Of a DNA stretch of 64,000 nucleotides, positions 1 through 9,931 are shown in pieces. Positions within the stretch are counted from its first letter, which is position 1. Each line of letters starts with the position of its first letter. The position numbers and the translations under genes are program-made. Origin of the DNA: Dokdonella_A sp046347015. Lineage in GTDB: Bacteria; Pseudomonadota; Gammaproteobacteria; Xanthomonadales; Rhodanobacteraceae. The stretch spans positions 124,001 through 188,000 of the forward strand of contig JAXMHA010000002.1 of assembly GCA_046347015.1 (NCBI GenBank), read 5' to 3'. Below the pieces are notes generated by a model. It did not search any database, had not been told where the DNA came from, and saw only the letters and a list, made by a program, of their open reading frames with translations.

Positions 1-2
1 GC

Positions 3-149
3 CTCATCACGGCGTTGATCGCCGGCTACATCTCCGCGGCCGAAACGATCAACGAAGGCACCGGTCACGTCGTGCTGTCGCTCGGCGAACGCCGGGAATT
101 GCGTGACCAGCGCGAGCCGCAACAACACGGCACCGCCGCGCACGCCTGA
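3..149 (+). CDS. 3' end of an unidentified gene
   Basis: An open frame runs from the left edge and ends at a TGA at 147-149, giving the last 48 residues of a protein that begins outside the window. The readable part starts with a hydrophobic/helical stretch (LITALIAGYISAAETINEG) and ends in a polar tail rich in Q, H and A. The codons have strong G/C at third positions, as in neighbouring genes, and the frame stops just before a hairpin, so I accept it as coding. I do not recognise the family. It is convergent with yhdP. Confidence 0.5.
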   Translation, partial: LITALIAGYISAAETINEGTGHVVLSLGERRELRDQREPQQHGTAAHA

Positions 150-234
150 TCATGCAGCTGCCTGCGACGGACTGCGGGCAGCACGTGGCAAGAACCCGGC
201 GACCGGCATCGATGCAAAGATTGGCGGGCAAATG

Positions 235-273
235 AAACGGCATTCGCGCCTGCAATGGGCGCGAATGCCGTTT
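235..273. terminator. Bidirectional hairpin terminator
   Basis: A perfect 16-bp inverted repeat (235-250 pairs with 258-273) encloses a 7-base loop. It starts with AAA and ends with TTT, so each strand has a short T run after the stem. It lies between the convergent ends of the left-edge gene and yhdP and would serve both. Confidence 0.8.
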
Positions 274-331
274 CGTGCAGGGGCGCATCCACAATCCGCG
301 AAAACCCTGCCGATCCATCCGCTTGCAACCC

Positions 332-3300
332 TCAGCCCGCTTGCGGCCCGCTGCCCGCTGCCGGCTGTTCCGGCGTATTCGCAGGCGTACCCGCGGGTGT
401 TGCATCGAGCTTCTTCTCCGCCGGCACGGCGGGGGGCGGCGCAACGGGTGCGGCCTTGGCTTTCGTCTTCGACACTTCGGCGATGACCGGCTTGTCCCAC
501 GACCCGGTGACGCGATAGTGCGTTTGCGCGGCGTTGGCAAGCGGCTTGCCGAGCACGCCCTGCAGCACGAGGCCCGCCGCGGCGCCGACCGGCCCGCCGG
601 TCAGCGCGCCAATGACCGGCAGCGTCATTCCCGGATGCGGAGTGACGACCATTTCCTGGTCGTAGTCACGCGCCTTGAGCCCGGTGCGCCCGGTGATCCG
701 GATGTCGGCCGCGGGCGACTTGATGACGAGTCCGTCGGTGTACGCATTGCCGTCGGTGATCCGGAAACTGCCTTCGATCGAATTGAAGCCGAGGCCGGAC
801 TTGAAGAAGTCGCTGAAGTCGAGGCTGAGCCGCCGCGGAATCTCGCGCAGCGACAACAGCCCGAACAGGCGGCCCGCGCCGGGCTCGACGTCCGGGATGC
901 GCCCTTCGCCGACGTGCAGCGTCAACGTGCCGTTGGTGATGTCGGCGAACGCGAACGATGACGGCGGGCCGGGGAACGTCGCGTCGATTTCCGCCTTCGT
1001 CGGGCCACCGGTGATCAGGCCATCGAATCCCAATGAGTCCATCATCTTGCCGAGATCGTGCGCGGTGAGCGTGATCTCGAGGTGCGACGTGTTGCTGGTG
1101 GCATCGCCGGTCCAGGTTCCGGTCGCATCCATCGTGATGTTCGGCGACTTCGAGGTCAGGGCATCGATCAGCAACCCGCCGCCGGCGGGGTGGCTCTTGA
1201 AGTGCGCCTCGCCGAACGTCGCGTTGCCGAGCTTGAAATCCGCCACCGACAGGTCGAGTGGCGGAACCTTGGCCGGCGTGATCGACAGCGTCTTGGCGGG
1301 CGCCGGGCCGCCGGGTTCGGAGGCCGGCCAGTAAATGCGGTCGAACCGCGCGGTGATTCCGTTCGTGGCGGGTCCGGACGGCAGCACGATGGATCCCGCC
1401 ACCGCGGCGCCATCGAACCCGACCGCCAAGGCACCGGCATCCGGTTTCACGGTCAGTCGCGTCGCGCCGAAGTGGTGGCCGTCCAGCATCAGATCCGTGG
1501 CCGCCACGTCGATGCCGTCGAGCAAGTCGCTGCCGTTGCCGCCGGAAGCGTGGGTGGCGAGGTCGAACCAGCCCCGATGTCGACCGTGCCGGTGCTGCCG
1601 TCGATGCGGATGCCGCGTGCGGGCAGCGTGCCGGCGGCGGCGCCGAACGTGATCGTGGCAGCGACCGGCTTGACACCTTCCGGCAACCGCACGGCCGCAG
1701 TGGCGGCATCGCCGAGAGCCGCATGCAACGTCTGCCCGGCCCACGGCACCGGCAGCTCGATCCGGATGCTTTCCGGCGACGCGGCGTCCTTGCCGAGCGG
1801 TGACGGCAGGTCGATCGTGGTCCCGACGAGGTCGCTCGAGAGCGCCAGGGTTTTCGCACCGGCTGTCGCATCCTTGGCCGCGTCGATCGAGAACGCCCCG
1901 TCCATTTCGACTCGCCCGGGAAATGCGGCAGCGCCGGCGCGAGGACCGGCGCATCGGCGAACACCACCGTGGCGGGAAAAGTTCCGGTGACGGCGGCTTC
2001 GAATGCATGGCGGGAATCGGTGACGCCGCCGCCAGCGGCCACTTCGAGGGTCGCTGGCCGGTCTCGAAAAGTACCGGAAAGTGGCCCCGTGGCGAAGCCC
2101 GCCTGGTTGAATCGCAACGACCCCGTGGCACCCTTGAACACCAGCCCGTAGGTTTTTTCGGTGATGTCGGCACGCTCGAGGTCGACGCTGCCGTCGAGCT
2201 GCAGCGCGTCGGTGTCGTGCACCGGCAGCGACAACGTCATCGTTGCCTTGCCGCTGCCACCGATGCCGATTTCACGCAAGCCATCGGCATAACGCTTGCC
2301 GATCGGCGTCTGCATCAGGAACGCGAGCATCTGCGCCCCGGTTCCGGCGCCTTGCGCGGTCAATGAGAGAACCGAGTTGTCGAGGTTCGGGATCGACGCG
2401 CTGGCGGGTCCGGCCGCAATGCCGCCGATCTCGCCGCCCGCCACGTCGACCTGCATGCGGTCGTCGACGAAGCTCGCGGTCGCCGACAGCCCGTGGACGC
2501 GCGGCCACTCGTCGGAAAACTCGAATGTCGCGTCTTCGACCGTGCCCCGCGCCTCGAACCGCCCCGCGCTGTTGTGGAACGGCCAACTGTGCAGGTCCCC
2601 GCGCACGACCGCACGCGCCGACGTCACCCGTCCCGACACCAGCGCGCGGTCGAGCCACGCCACCGCGTCGGGCGGCATCACGTTCACCGGCCAGAACAGC
2701 GGCGCCGACGTGAGGTCGGCATGATCGAGCACGGCATAGAGGTCGAGCACCGGACGGCTGTGGTCATCCTTCAGCAGCACGCTGCCGAGCGCCTGCCCGC
2801 CGAATCCCGCGCTGTCGAAATCGACGTGGTCGGTCGCGACCCGCCACGCCGGGCCGTCACGGTACGCGACGACATCGCCCGCGATCGAGTCCAGCGTGAT
2901 TGGGTGCCGGAACACGCGCGGGTAGTCGAACGTGAAGGGTTGCTTCGGAATCGCCAGCAGCAGCGCTTGCTCGTCGCCCGCGAGGTCCGCGTCGAGATGC
3001 GCGATGCCCGGCGAAGCCGGAGTCGAGACGATCGCGAGATCGCGCAGGCTTGCGTCGATCCGGTAGTCGTCGACATTCGCCCAATGGCCATCGGCGCGCT
3101 CGATGCGACCCTTGGGCTGGGCGAGGTAGAGCCAGCGCCGCAGCGCCGTCGGTGGCCGGTCACTCAGCATCGCGAGCGCGCCGGCGGCTCCGGCCGGAAC
3201 CGACCGCGCCGCGAAATCGAACGCGGGCGCCGCGGCGTCACCCCGCCGCCGGATCGAGACCCGTCCCGGCTCGCTGCCGGCGGTGCCGGTGTCGAGTCCG

Positions 3301-4241
3301 GCGACATCCACCGTCCAGCCATCGCCCGCGCGCTGCCAGCGGGCGACGAACGCAAGCCGGTCGAAGTGGACGCGCGGCAGTACCGTGGTGCGGTCATCGG
3401 TCGCCACGGGCGCCGTGGTGGTGAACACCGGATTCGCAAGATCGACGCGAAGGCGCACATCGTCGACGTGGCCGCGATCGAGGCGGCCCCAGAGTTGCAC
3501 GCGGCCCTTCGCATCGACCGCGCGCACCGCCACCGGCGCGTAGTCGCCGAGCAACGTCGCAAGGTCGACGTCGGTGCCACCGGCGTAGATTTCACCACTC
3601 CGTTCCGCCGCATTGAACTCGGTCACCATGTCAATCGGTGGCGCGCTCGACCCGGCCCGGCCGATGCGCCCGAGCACGCGCATCCGCTCGCCCTTGTTCA
3701 GGATCCGCAGCAGCGGCGAATACAGGCCGACGTCGATGCCGTGCGCGGGATCGGAAATGTCGATCGCGAGGTCGGTGAAGACCACCGCGCCAAGCGGACC
3801 CAGGGAGGGGGAAGATCCCGCAGCACCGGTGTCGGGCAGGTCGAAGCCACGCAGGTGCCACGCACCGTCGCTGGCCCGATCGAGGTCGAGCCGGACACCA
3901 CGGACCCGGAACTCGCTGAACGAGCGCCCGCGCTGCAACGGCGCGAACAAGTCGAATGCGAGCTCGGCACGGTCGAGTTCAAGTGGCGGCGAACCGATCC
4001 GCACGTCGTCCAGTTGCAGCAACGGACCACCCGACACCCAGTGGGCGTCGAGGCGCCCGAACGAAACGGGCTGGCCGATCCACTGCGACAACTGTGCCGC
4101 GACCCGTTGCGGATGGTGGACCATCCACGGCAGCGCCAACTGGACGATGCCGGCGATGATGCCGAGGACGATGATCGCGGCGGCAGCGAATCCGAGCAGG
4201 ATCCGGCGCGCGCGCCGCAGGTGGCGGCGCCATCCGGTCAC
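332..4241 (-). CDS. yhdP: YhdP family envelope lipid-transport protein, with two apparent frameshifts
   Basis: AsmA-like inner-membrane protein of the YhdP family, which is implicated in phospholipid movement to the outer membrane. One N-terminal membrane segment (IIVLGIIAGIVQLALPW) precedes a very long beta-rich periplasmic region, and the tail is proline/alanine-rich. It sits directly downstream of rng, its usual position. The reading frame changes near 1896-1904 and again near 1572-1575. Adding one G to each G run (C run on the plus strand) restores a continuous protein of about 1303 residues, the normal length for the family. Sequencing error is therefore more likely than a true pseudogene. 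I prefer the GTG at 4241: the longer TTG start at 4292 would translate a palindromic repeat into the N-terminus. Confidence 0.85.
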
Positions 4242-4262
4242 GGACGGCCGCCGGCCACGTGG

Positions 4263-4290
4263 CGGTTCCCGCCGGCGCGGGAATGACGCC
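4263..4290. repeat. Short palindromic repeat, GTCATTCCCGC type
   Basis: A small imperfect palindrome (minus strand reads GCGTCATTCCCGCGCCGGCG, then GGAAC) lies between rng and yhdP. It resembles the widespread extragenic repeat of the form ATTCCCGC-GCAG-GCGGGAAT. Two more degenerate copies in this window are at about 15998 and 40778. Translated, it gives the spurious SFPRRRE peptide at the start of the longest yhdP frame. Confidence 0.5.
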
Positions 4291-4313
4291 AAGATGGACA
4301 GATCAGGCCTTTC

Positions 4314-5816
4314 CTAGAGCAGGACGACATCGAACTGCTCCTGCGAATAGTGCTCCTCGGGCTGGAACGTGATGGCCTTGCCAATGAACTCCTCGAGCTC
4401 GGCGACCGCGGCGGCCTCCTCCTCGAGGATCCGGTTGACGACTTTCGGCGCCGCCAGCACCAGCAGCTTGCGCGCCTCGAACTGACGCACCGTGCGGGTG
4501 ACTTCGCGGAAAATCTCGTAGGCGACGGTTTCCGCGCTGCGCACATTGCCGCGGCCATTGCACGTCGGGCAGGGTTCGCACAGTTGCCGCTCGAGGCTCT
4601 CGGTGGTGCGCTTGCGAGTCATCTCGACGAGGCCGAGCGGCGACATGTCGAAGATCGTCGTGCGGGCATGGTCGCGAGTGAGCGACTTCTGCAACTGCCG
4701 CAGCACCTGGCGCTTGTGTTCCTCGTCGCGCATGTCGATGAAATCGATGATGATGATGCCTCCGAGGTTGCGCAGGCGCATCTGCCGCGCCGCCGATTGC
4801 GCGGCTTCGAGGTTGGTGCGGTACGCCGTTTCCTCGAGGTTGCGGGTGCCGAGGTACGCGCCGGTGTTCACGTCGATCGTCGTCATCGCCTCGGTCTGGT
4901 CGACGATGAGGTAACCGCCCGACTTCAGCGGCACTTCCTTGTTCAACGCCCGCTGGATTTCGTCCTCGACGCCATACAGGTCGAAGATCGGACGCTCGCC
5001 AGGGTAATGCTCCACCCGCTCGACCATATCGGGCATGAACTGCGCGATGAAGTCCCGCACCTGCCGCCACATGTCGCGCGAATCGACGCGGATTCGTTCG
5101 GTCGCGGGCCGCACGAGGTCACGCAGCACCCGCAACGGCAACGCAAGGTCGGCGTAAATGCGCTCGCCGACGCCGGCCGTCTCGATCCGTCCGGTGATGG
5201 CCGACCACACCTTGCCGAGGTAAGCGAGTTCCTCGGCCAGGGCTTCACGAGACAGGCCCTCCGCGTTGGTGCGGACGATGCAACCCGGGTGCGGGTCGCC
5301 GAGGATCTCCGCAACCAGCGCCTTCAGGCGGACCCGCTCGGCATCGTCCTCGATCTTGGCCGAAATGCCGAGCACGTTGCTGTAAGGCAGCAGCACGAGG
5401 TAGCGCGAGGGCAGCGACAAGTGGGTCGTCAGGCGCGCGCCCTTGCTGCCGATCGGGTCCTTCATCACCTGCACGACGACCTGCTGGCCCTCGCGGAGCA
5501 GCTCGGTGATCGACGGTCCACCGGGCGGAGACGGCGGTGGCGCCAGCTCGAGTTCGGCGTCCTGCGGCGCTTCCGCCGCGAGCGGCCGTGGGCGCAGGAT
5601 GTCCGACGCGTGCAGGAATGCCGCGCGTTCGAGCCCGATTTCGACGAAGGCGGCCTGCATGCCCGGCATGACGCGGCTGACGCGGCCCTTGTAGATATGG
5701 CCGACGAAGCCGCGACGGCTCGCGCGCTCGACGTGGACTTCCTGCAGCGTCCCGTTCTCGACCAGCGCCACCCGGGCCTCGCGCGGCGTCACGTTGACGA
5801 GGATCTCCTCGGACAT
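4314..5816 (-). CDS. rng: Ribonuclease G
   Basis: Endoribonuclease of the RNase E/G family that matures 16S rRNA and degrades mRNA in the cytoplasm. The 500-residue length is right for RNase G without the RNase E scaffold tail. The N-terminal S1 RNA-binding fold is visible (GHIYKGRVSRVMPGMQAAFV). The two catalytic metal-binding aspartates lie in TTIDVNTGAYLG and IIIIDFIDMR, 43 residues apart. The zinc-link CPTC appears at about residue 410. It starts with ATG 30 bases downstream of maf, and yhdP follows on the same strand; the maf-rng-yhdP order is standard in gammaproteobacteria. Confidence 0.97.
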   Translation of the reverse strand: MSEEILVNVTPREARVALVENGTLQEVHVERASRRGFVGHIYKGRVSRVMPGMQAAFVEIGLERAAFLHASDILRPRPLAAEAPQDAELELAPPPSPPGGPSITELLREGQQVVVQVMKDPIGSKGARLTTHLSLPSRYLVLLPYSNVLGISAKIEDDAERVRLKALVAEILGDPHPGCIVRTNAEGLSREALAEELAYLGKVWSAITGRIETAGVGERIYADLALPLRVLRDLVRPATERIRVDSRDMWRQVRDFIAQFMPDMVERVEHYPGERPIFDLYGVEDEIQRALNKEVPLKSGGYLIVDQTEAMTTIDVNTGAYLGTRNLEETAYRTNLEAAQSAARQMRLRNLGGIIIIDFIDMRDEEHKRQVLRQLQKSLTRDHARTTIFDMSPLGLVEMTRKRTTESLERQLCEPCPTCNGRGNVRSAETVAYEIFREVTRTVRQFEARKLLVLAAPKVVNRILEEEAAAVAELEEFIGKAITFQPEEHYSQEQFDVVLL

Positions 5817-5846
5817 GGGATATTTGCGACAGGAAGTTGAGCCGAC

Positions 5847-6470
5847 TTATAGCTTTCCGGCCGCGTCCTTGTCGAATGCCCCGGTCACGGCCGGCGCGGC
5901 CAGCGGTTCGAGGCCAGCCCGCCGCAGCAGTCGCGCGGTCTCGTGCAAGGGCAGTCCGACCACCCCGGAATAGCTGCCTTCGAGCCGGGTGATGAACGCC
6001 GCCGCGCGCCCCTGGATGGCGTAGGCACCGGACTTGCCGAAGGGCTCACCCGAGGCGACGTAGCGCTCGATCGTGCGGCGATCGAGGACATCGAGCGTGA
6101 CCGTCGACACGCAGGCCGCCGACTCGCCCCCGCTGGCGCTGCGGCAGCAAACCGACGAAATCACCGCGTGCGCCTGGCCGGACAGTTCACGCAACATCCG
6201 CATGGCGTCGGCAGCATCTTCGGGCTTGCCGAATACCGCATCGTCCAGCACGACTTCGGTGTCGGCTCCAAGCACGATGCTGCCCGGGCGTCCCGACACG
6301 AGGTCCCAGCCCGCCCGCGCCTTGTCGCGCGCGACCCGCGCGACGTACGCTCCGGGTGATTCGTCCGCGCGGCGCCGCTCCTCGACCTCAACGTCGAGCA
6401 CGTCGAATGCGAGGCCAAGCTGCGCCAGCAGTTCGCGGCGGCGCGGTGATCGCGAGGCGAGGAAAATCAT
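5847..6470 (-). CDS. maf: Maf family nucleotide pyrophosphatase
   Basis: Maf/YhdE-type house-cleaning pyrophosphatase acting on non-canonical or modified nucleoside triphosphates (dTTP/UTP in the YhdE branch). The protein begins with the family signature MIFLASRSPRRRELLAQLG; the motif SRSPRR belongs to the phosphate site. LGADTEVVLDD and a later KSGAYAIQGRAAAFI carry the catalytic Asp/Lys/Gln region. I chose the ATG at 6470 (207 residues) because a longer frame upstream to 6563 shows no family similarity. It lies between rlmH and rng in one transcriptional run. Confidence 0.94.
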   Translation of the reverse strand: MIFLASRSPRRRELLAQLGLAFDVLDVEVEERRRADESPGAYVARVARDKARAGWDLVSGRPGSIVLGADTEVVLDDAVFGKPEDAADAMRMLRELSGQAHAVISSVCCRSASGGESAACVSTVTLDVLDRRTIERYVASGEPFGKSGAYAIQGRAAAFITRLEGSYSGVVGLPLHETARLLRRAGLEPLAAPAVTGAFDKDAAGKL

Positions 6471-6534
6471 CCGCGAGAGGATAGTCGCTCGCGCGCTGCC
6501 GCGGTGAACGTCTGGATCACAAGGCAGCAACGCT

Positions 6535-6981
6535 TCACGCGCGGTGATACGGATGCCCGGCAACGATCGTCGTCGCCCGGTAGAGCTGCTCGGCGACGAC
6601 CAGCCGCACCAGCATGTGCGGCAGCGTCAGCGGGCCGAGCGACCAGCGCCGGTCGGCGCGTTCGAGGACGGCCGGGGCGTGGCCCTCGGGGCCACCGACG
6701 ACGAACGCGACGTCACGGCCCGCCATCCGCCAACGGGTCAGCTCTTCGGCCAACCGCTCACTCGACCACGCCTCGCCGCCGCCATCGAGCGCCACCACGT
6801 GCCACGTTTTCTGCAGCACCCCAAGCACGGCCGCACCCTCGGCGTCGCGCGAACGGGTGCGATGCGGGATCTCGACCAGTTCCAGCGGCAGCGCGTGCGA
6901 CAGGCGCTTGCGGTACTCGGCAAGACCTTCGGCAACCCACGCCGGCATCCGCTCGCCGATGCACACCAATCGCGCCTTCAC
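6535..6981 (-). CDS. rlmH: 23S rRNA pseudouridine-1915 N3-methyltransferase RlmH
   Basis: SPOUT-class methyltransferase that modifies m3-Psi1915 in helix 69 of 23S rRNA on the 70S ribosome. The 148-residue length is close to the usual 155. The SAM-knot region is clear: FVVGGPEGH, LTLPHMLVRLVVAEQLYRA and the terminal AGHPYHR. It follows rsfS with about 55 bases between the genes and precedes maf, the conserved rsfS-rlmH order. Confidence 0.95.
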   Translation of the reverse strand: MKARLVCIGERMPAWVAEGLAEYRKRLSHALPLELVEIPHRTRSRDAEGAAVLGVLQKTWHVVALDGGGEAWSSERLAEELTRWRMAGRDVAFVVGGPEGHAPAVLERADRRWSLGPLTLPHMLVRLVVAEQLYRATTIVAGHPYHRA

Positions 6982-7036
6982 GGCTCGGGCTTCGCGGGGC
7001 GCAGGCGCGGATTTCCGGCTGTGCCGGATGGAGCCG

Positions 7037-7642
7037 TCAAACGGCCAGCGCCTCGGGCAAGGGTTCGTCGACCGACCAGAGCCGCTCGAGGCCGTAGTAC
7101 TCGCGCGCCCGCGGCAGCATCACATGCACGACGATGTCGCCGAGGTCGACCAGGACCCATTCCGCCTCGCGGTGGCCTTCGACGCCGATCGGCGGCAACC
7201 CCGCCTGCTTGGCCTTGCGCACCACTTCGTCGGCGATCGACTTCACATGCCGCGACGAGGTGCCGCTGGCAATGACGAGCAGATCGGTGACGCCGCTCTT
7301 GCCGCGCACGTCGATCTCGGTGACGTCACGCGCCTTCAAATCATCGAGTGCGCCGCGGACGATCCCGTGCAATCGCACCGCTTCGTCGACAACGCGCGCC
7401 GGTGCGCGTTGCTTCCGCTGCGGGCGCGGCGGCGTCGGCGGCCGCTTGGAGCGGGACGGTGCGCGGGGCTCGGTGTCCTTGCCCCGCCCGCGCGGACTTC
7501 GCGGGGCGGCTTGACGTGCAGCGGATGGCTTCGGTTTCGCCGCCGCGCGGGTCGAGCCGCGTGAAGTCTTTCGGGTCGAGGCGGCAGTGGTCGTGGTCTT
7601 GCCGGCACGGCGCGGCCGGGAGCGCTTTTCCGTCGTGGCCAA
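7037..7642 (-). CDS. rsfS: Ribosomal silencing factor RsfS with basic N-terminal extension
   Basis: RsfS binds uL14 on the 50S subunit and blocks subunit joining in stationary phase. The RsfS domain is the C-terminal ~115 residues, recognisable by TEIDVRGKSGVTDLLVIASG, SSRHVKSIADEV, HREAEWVLVDLGDIVVHVM and REYYGLERLW. About 80 residues before it are low-complexity and rich in K, R, P, A and T, an unusual extension for a protein normally near 110-130 residues. I prefer the TTG at 7642 because GAGAGGG stands 9 bases upstream; an ATG at 7660 in the same frame is the alternative. The 5' side faces the repeat element at 7824. Confidence 0.9.
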   Translation of the reverse strand: MATTEKRSRPRRAGKTTTTAASTRKTSRGSTRAAAKPKPSAARQAAPRSPRGRGKDTEPRAPSRSKRPPTPPRPQRKQRAPARVVDEAVRLHGIVRGALDDLKARDVTEIDVRGKSGVTDLLVIASGTSSRHVKSIADEVVRKAKQAGLPPIGVEGHREAEWVLVDLGDIVVHVMLPRAREYYGLERLWSVDEPLPEALAV

Positions 7643-7823
7643 GTGCAAACACCCTCTCATGGGCGGGACGCCGGTTTGGCGCGACGCCAGTATAGGCCTT
7701 CGGGAACCTCGAAAATTCCGAACCGGGCCAAGGGTCGACGACCCGGCCACGAACGGAAGGCGTGCATCGTACGGATATCCCGGTCAAGCAACGGCAGGAT
7801 GCGGGAAACCCGGGGCCTTGCCA

Positions 7824-8110
7824 GGGATGCTCTGATCAAACCCAAGTAGGCGGCATGATGTCCAGAAGGTTCGCAGATTGGCGTGCGTGGCGCAGCCCAG
7901 ACTGGCGGTCTGGGCAAGACGCGCGCGACGACATGAGGACTTTCTGGACATCACCTCGTCAGTTGAAATCCATCGGTTGAGGCCGGTCGGTCTGCCGTCA
8001 GCTCCTCGGCCCGCCGTCTCGACAGACCGCCAGTCTGCCTTTGCCGCCGGTCCTGCGATCTGCCGGCAGACCGACCGGTGACGCCTGCGCGGGTTTGATC
8101 AGAGCATCCC
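7824..8110. mobile_element. Palindromic multi-hairpin repeat element, copy 1
   Basis: Non-coding element of about 287 bp bounded by inverted termini GGGATGCTCTGATCAAACCC and its complement. Inside are nested inverted repeats: GATGTCCAGAA (7857-7867) pairs with 7942-7952, enclosing CCCAGAC-TGGCG-GTCTGGG (7896-7914); and a perfect 15-bp stem joins 7983-7997 to 8064-8078. A second copy lies at 23657-23922. The right end touches the nadD stop codon. It looks like a MITE or structured repeat; no transposase is present. Confidence 0.85.
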
Positions 8111-8799
8111 TAGTTGCGGATCAGTTCTGCATCGCCGCGCATCCCTGCGGCGCCCGGATTCTTCCGGTATGGCCCCAGCAGCACCGGGGATTCGCTGAAC
8201 GCATCCGGGACCAGCCAGCGCGGTTCACCGCCGGCGGCGAGGATTTCCCGGATCCGCCGCGCCGAAATGTCGAGCGCGGTAACCGGAACCGGCAGGACCC
8301 GCCCCGCCGGTGACTCCCGCAACGCCGTCGGTCCCGAACAGCGCCGCGACGCGATCTTGGTGCGAAGTTCGGTCGGCAACGGGCCACCGTCATGGCCGGG
8401 CCGCGTCAGTACGCCGACATGCGCAAGCTCGAACAGCTCGCGCCAACGGTGCCACGTCGGCAGGCCTGCGAACGCATCGGCGCCGAGCAGCAGCACGAGA
8501 GGCCGTTCTGGTCCGGTCTCGGCCCGCAGCTCGGCGAGGGTGTCGAAGGTGTACGACGGTCCGTCGCGATGGAGTTCGCGCGCGTCGATCCCGATGCGGT
8601 CCTGTCCGCGCAGCGCCGCACGCACCAACGCGACGCGCTGCGCCGCGCTCGCGACCGGCGGATCGCGATGCGGCGGAACCGCGGCCGGCACCAGGTTGAC
8701 CTCGGCATCGAGGAATTCGGCCGCTTCCCACGCGACGCGCAGGTGTCCGTTGTGCACCGGATCGAACGTGCCGCCGAGGATCGCAAGCGGACGATTCAC
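8110..8799 (-). CDS. nadD: Nicotinate-nucleotide adenylyltransferase
   Basis: NadD converts nicotinate mononucleotide and ATP to deamido-NAD in NAD biosynthesis. The nucleotidyltransferase signature GGTFDPVHNGHLR (GTFxPxHxGH) is at the N-terminus, and the second substrate motif is near the C-terminus (VTALDISARRIRE, ISSTxIR-like). The GTG start at 8799 has GGAGG six bases upstream and gives 229 residues; the longer upstream frame is a holA shadow. The TAG stop coincides with the end of repeat copy 1, so the element may have supplied or replaced the last codons. It lies between holA and rsfS. Confidence 0.95.
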   Translation of the reverse strand: MNRPLAILGGTFDPVHNGHLRVAWEAAEFLDAEVNLVPAAVPPHRDPPVASAAQRVALVRAALRGQDRIGIDARELHRDGPSYTFDTLAELRAETGPERPLVLLLGADAFAGLPTWHRWRELFELAHVGVLTRPGHDGGPLPTELRTKIASRRCSGPTALRESPAGRVLPVPVTALDISARRIREILAAGGEPRWLVPDAFSESPVLLGPYRKNPGAAGMRGDAELIRN

Positions 8800-8848
8800 C
8801 CGCCACCTCCGCAACGAGGCGCCGTGCAGCCGATCGCGGGACCCAAGG

Positions 8849-9892
8849 TCATGCCGCGAGCAACGCCGCGGACCGGCGCGGCTGCGCGATCGCGACCAGC
8901 AGCCGTTCCAGTTCCCGCCACGCATCACCATACGCACGGCCACCCGCGTCGGGATTGCGACCCTTGGCAATCCGGTCGATGCGCCCGACCGCGGCGAGGC
9001 ACGCTTCCCAATGCGCATGCGGCGCAACCCGCACGGCGCGTGACAGCGCGTCATGAGCCGCCGGCCGCAAGTGCTCGCTGCGCAGTGCCGAAGCCGTCCC
9101 GCCCGGATCGCGCGCGACCCGCTCGACAACGCGCAACTGGTTGGAGAGCCAGCCCAGCAACGGAATGATCTCCTCGCCTTCCGCGTGCAGACCGTCGACG
9201 ATGCGCAAGGCGCGCGCCGCGTCCCCCGCGAGCGCCGCGTCGGTCAGCCGGAACACGTCGAAGCGGGCGTCATCGGCGACCAGCGATTCGAGCGTCGCCG
9301 CATCGATCGTCCCGCCCGTATGCAGCAGCGCCAGGCGGTCGATGTCCTGTGCCGCCGCCAGCAGGTTGCCCTCGACCCGCTCGGCCAGCACCGCGATCGC
9401 ATCGTTGCCCGCGTGGAGCCCGCGGGACGCCATGCGCGCCGCGATCCAGCCCGGCAACTTGTCGGCGCCGATCGGCCAGCAGATGACCGCGGTACCGGCC
9501 TTCTCGATCGCGGCGCTCCACGCGCCCGCATGCCGGTTGCTCCAGTCGTGCGCGGTGACCAGCAGCAGCGTGTCGGCAGGTGGCGCGGCGCAGAACGCCG
9601 TGATCGCGGCCGCGCCTTCCTTGCCGGGCCGCCCGGTCGGCAATCGCAGATCGATCAGGCGCCGGGTCGCAAACAGCGACAGCTCATTCACGGATTCGGT
9701 CAGCCGGTTCCAGTCGAAGCCGGGTTCGACATCGAGGACCTCGCGCTCGGAATAGCCTTCCTCGCGCGCCCGGTCGCGCAGCGCGTCCACGGTTTCGATG
9801 ACGACGAGGTGCTCGGCGCCCGCGATCAGCACGACCGGCGGCAGCGGGCCTTTCGCGAGGCTTTGCCGGAAGCGTTCCGGGGTCGTGGCCAT
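8849..9892 (-). CDS. holA: DNA polymerase III subunit delta
   Basis: Delta subunit of the clamp loader, which opens the beta sliding clamp. The 347-residue length and architecture fit HolA: an N-terminal PVVLIAGAEHLVVIE segment, an AAA-like domain without a Walker A, and the helical C-terminal collar with LLGWLSNQLRVVERVA. ELSLFATRRLIDLRLP is the family's characteristic NSLSLFxxRRLIxLRLP-like stretch. The gene follows lptE by 39 bases in the conserved leuS-lptE-holA order. Confidence 0.94.
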   Translation of the reverse strand: MATTPERFRQSLAKGPLPPVVLIAGAEHLVVIETVDALRDRAREEGYSEREVLDVEPGFDWNRLTESVNELSLFATRRLIDLRLPTGRPGKEGAAAITAFCAAPPADTLLLVTAHDWSNRHAGAWSAAIEKAGTAVICWPIGADKLPGWIAARMASRGLHAGNDAIAVLAERVEGNLLAAAQDIDRLALLHTGGTIDAATLESLVADDARFDVFRLTDAALAGDAARALRIVDGLHAEGEEIIPLLGWLSNQLRVVERVARDPGGTASALRSEHLRPAAHDALSRAVRVAPHAHWEACLAAVGRIDRIAKGRNPDAGGRAYGDAWRELERLLVAIAQPRRSAALLAA

Positions 9893-9931
9893 CGGTGGAT
9901 TGTACGGCAGCGTGCGACGCGAGCCGCACCA

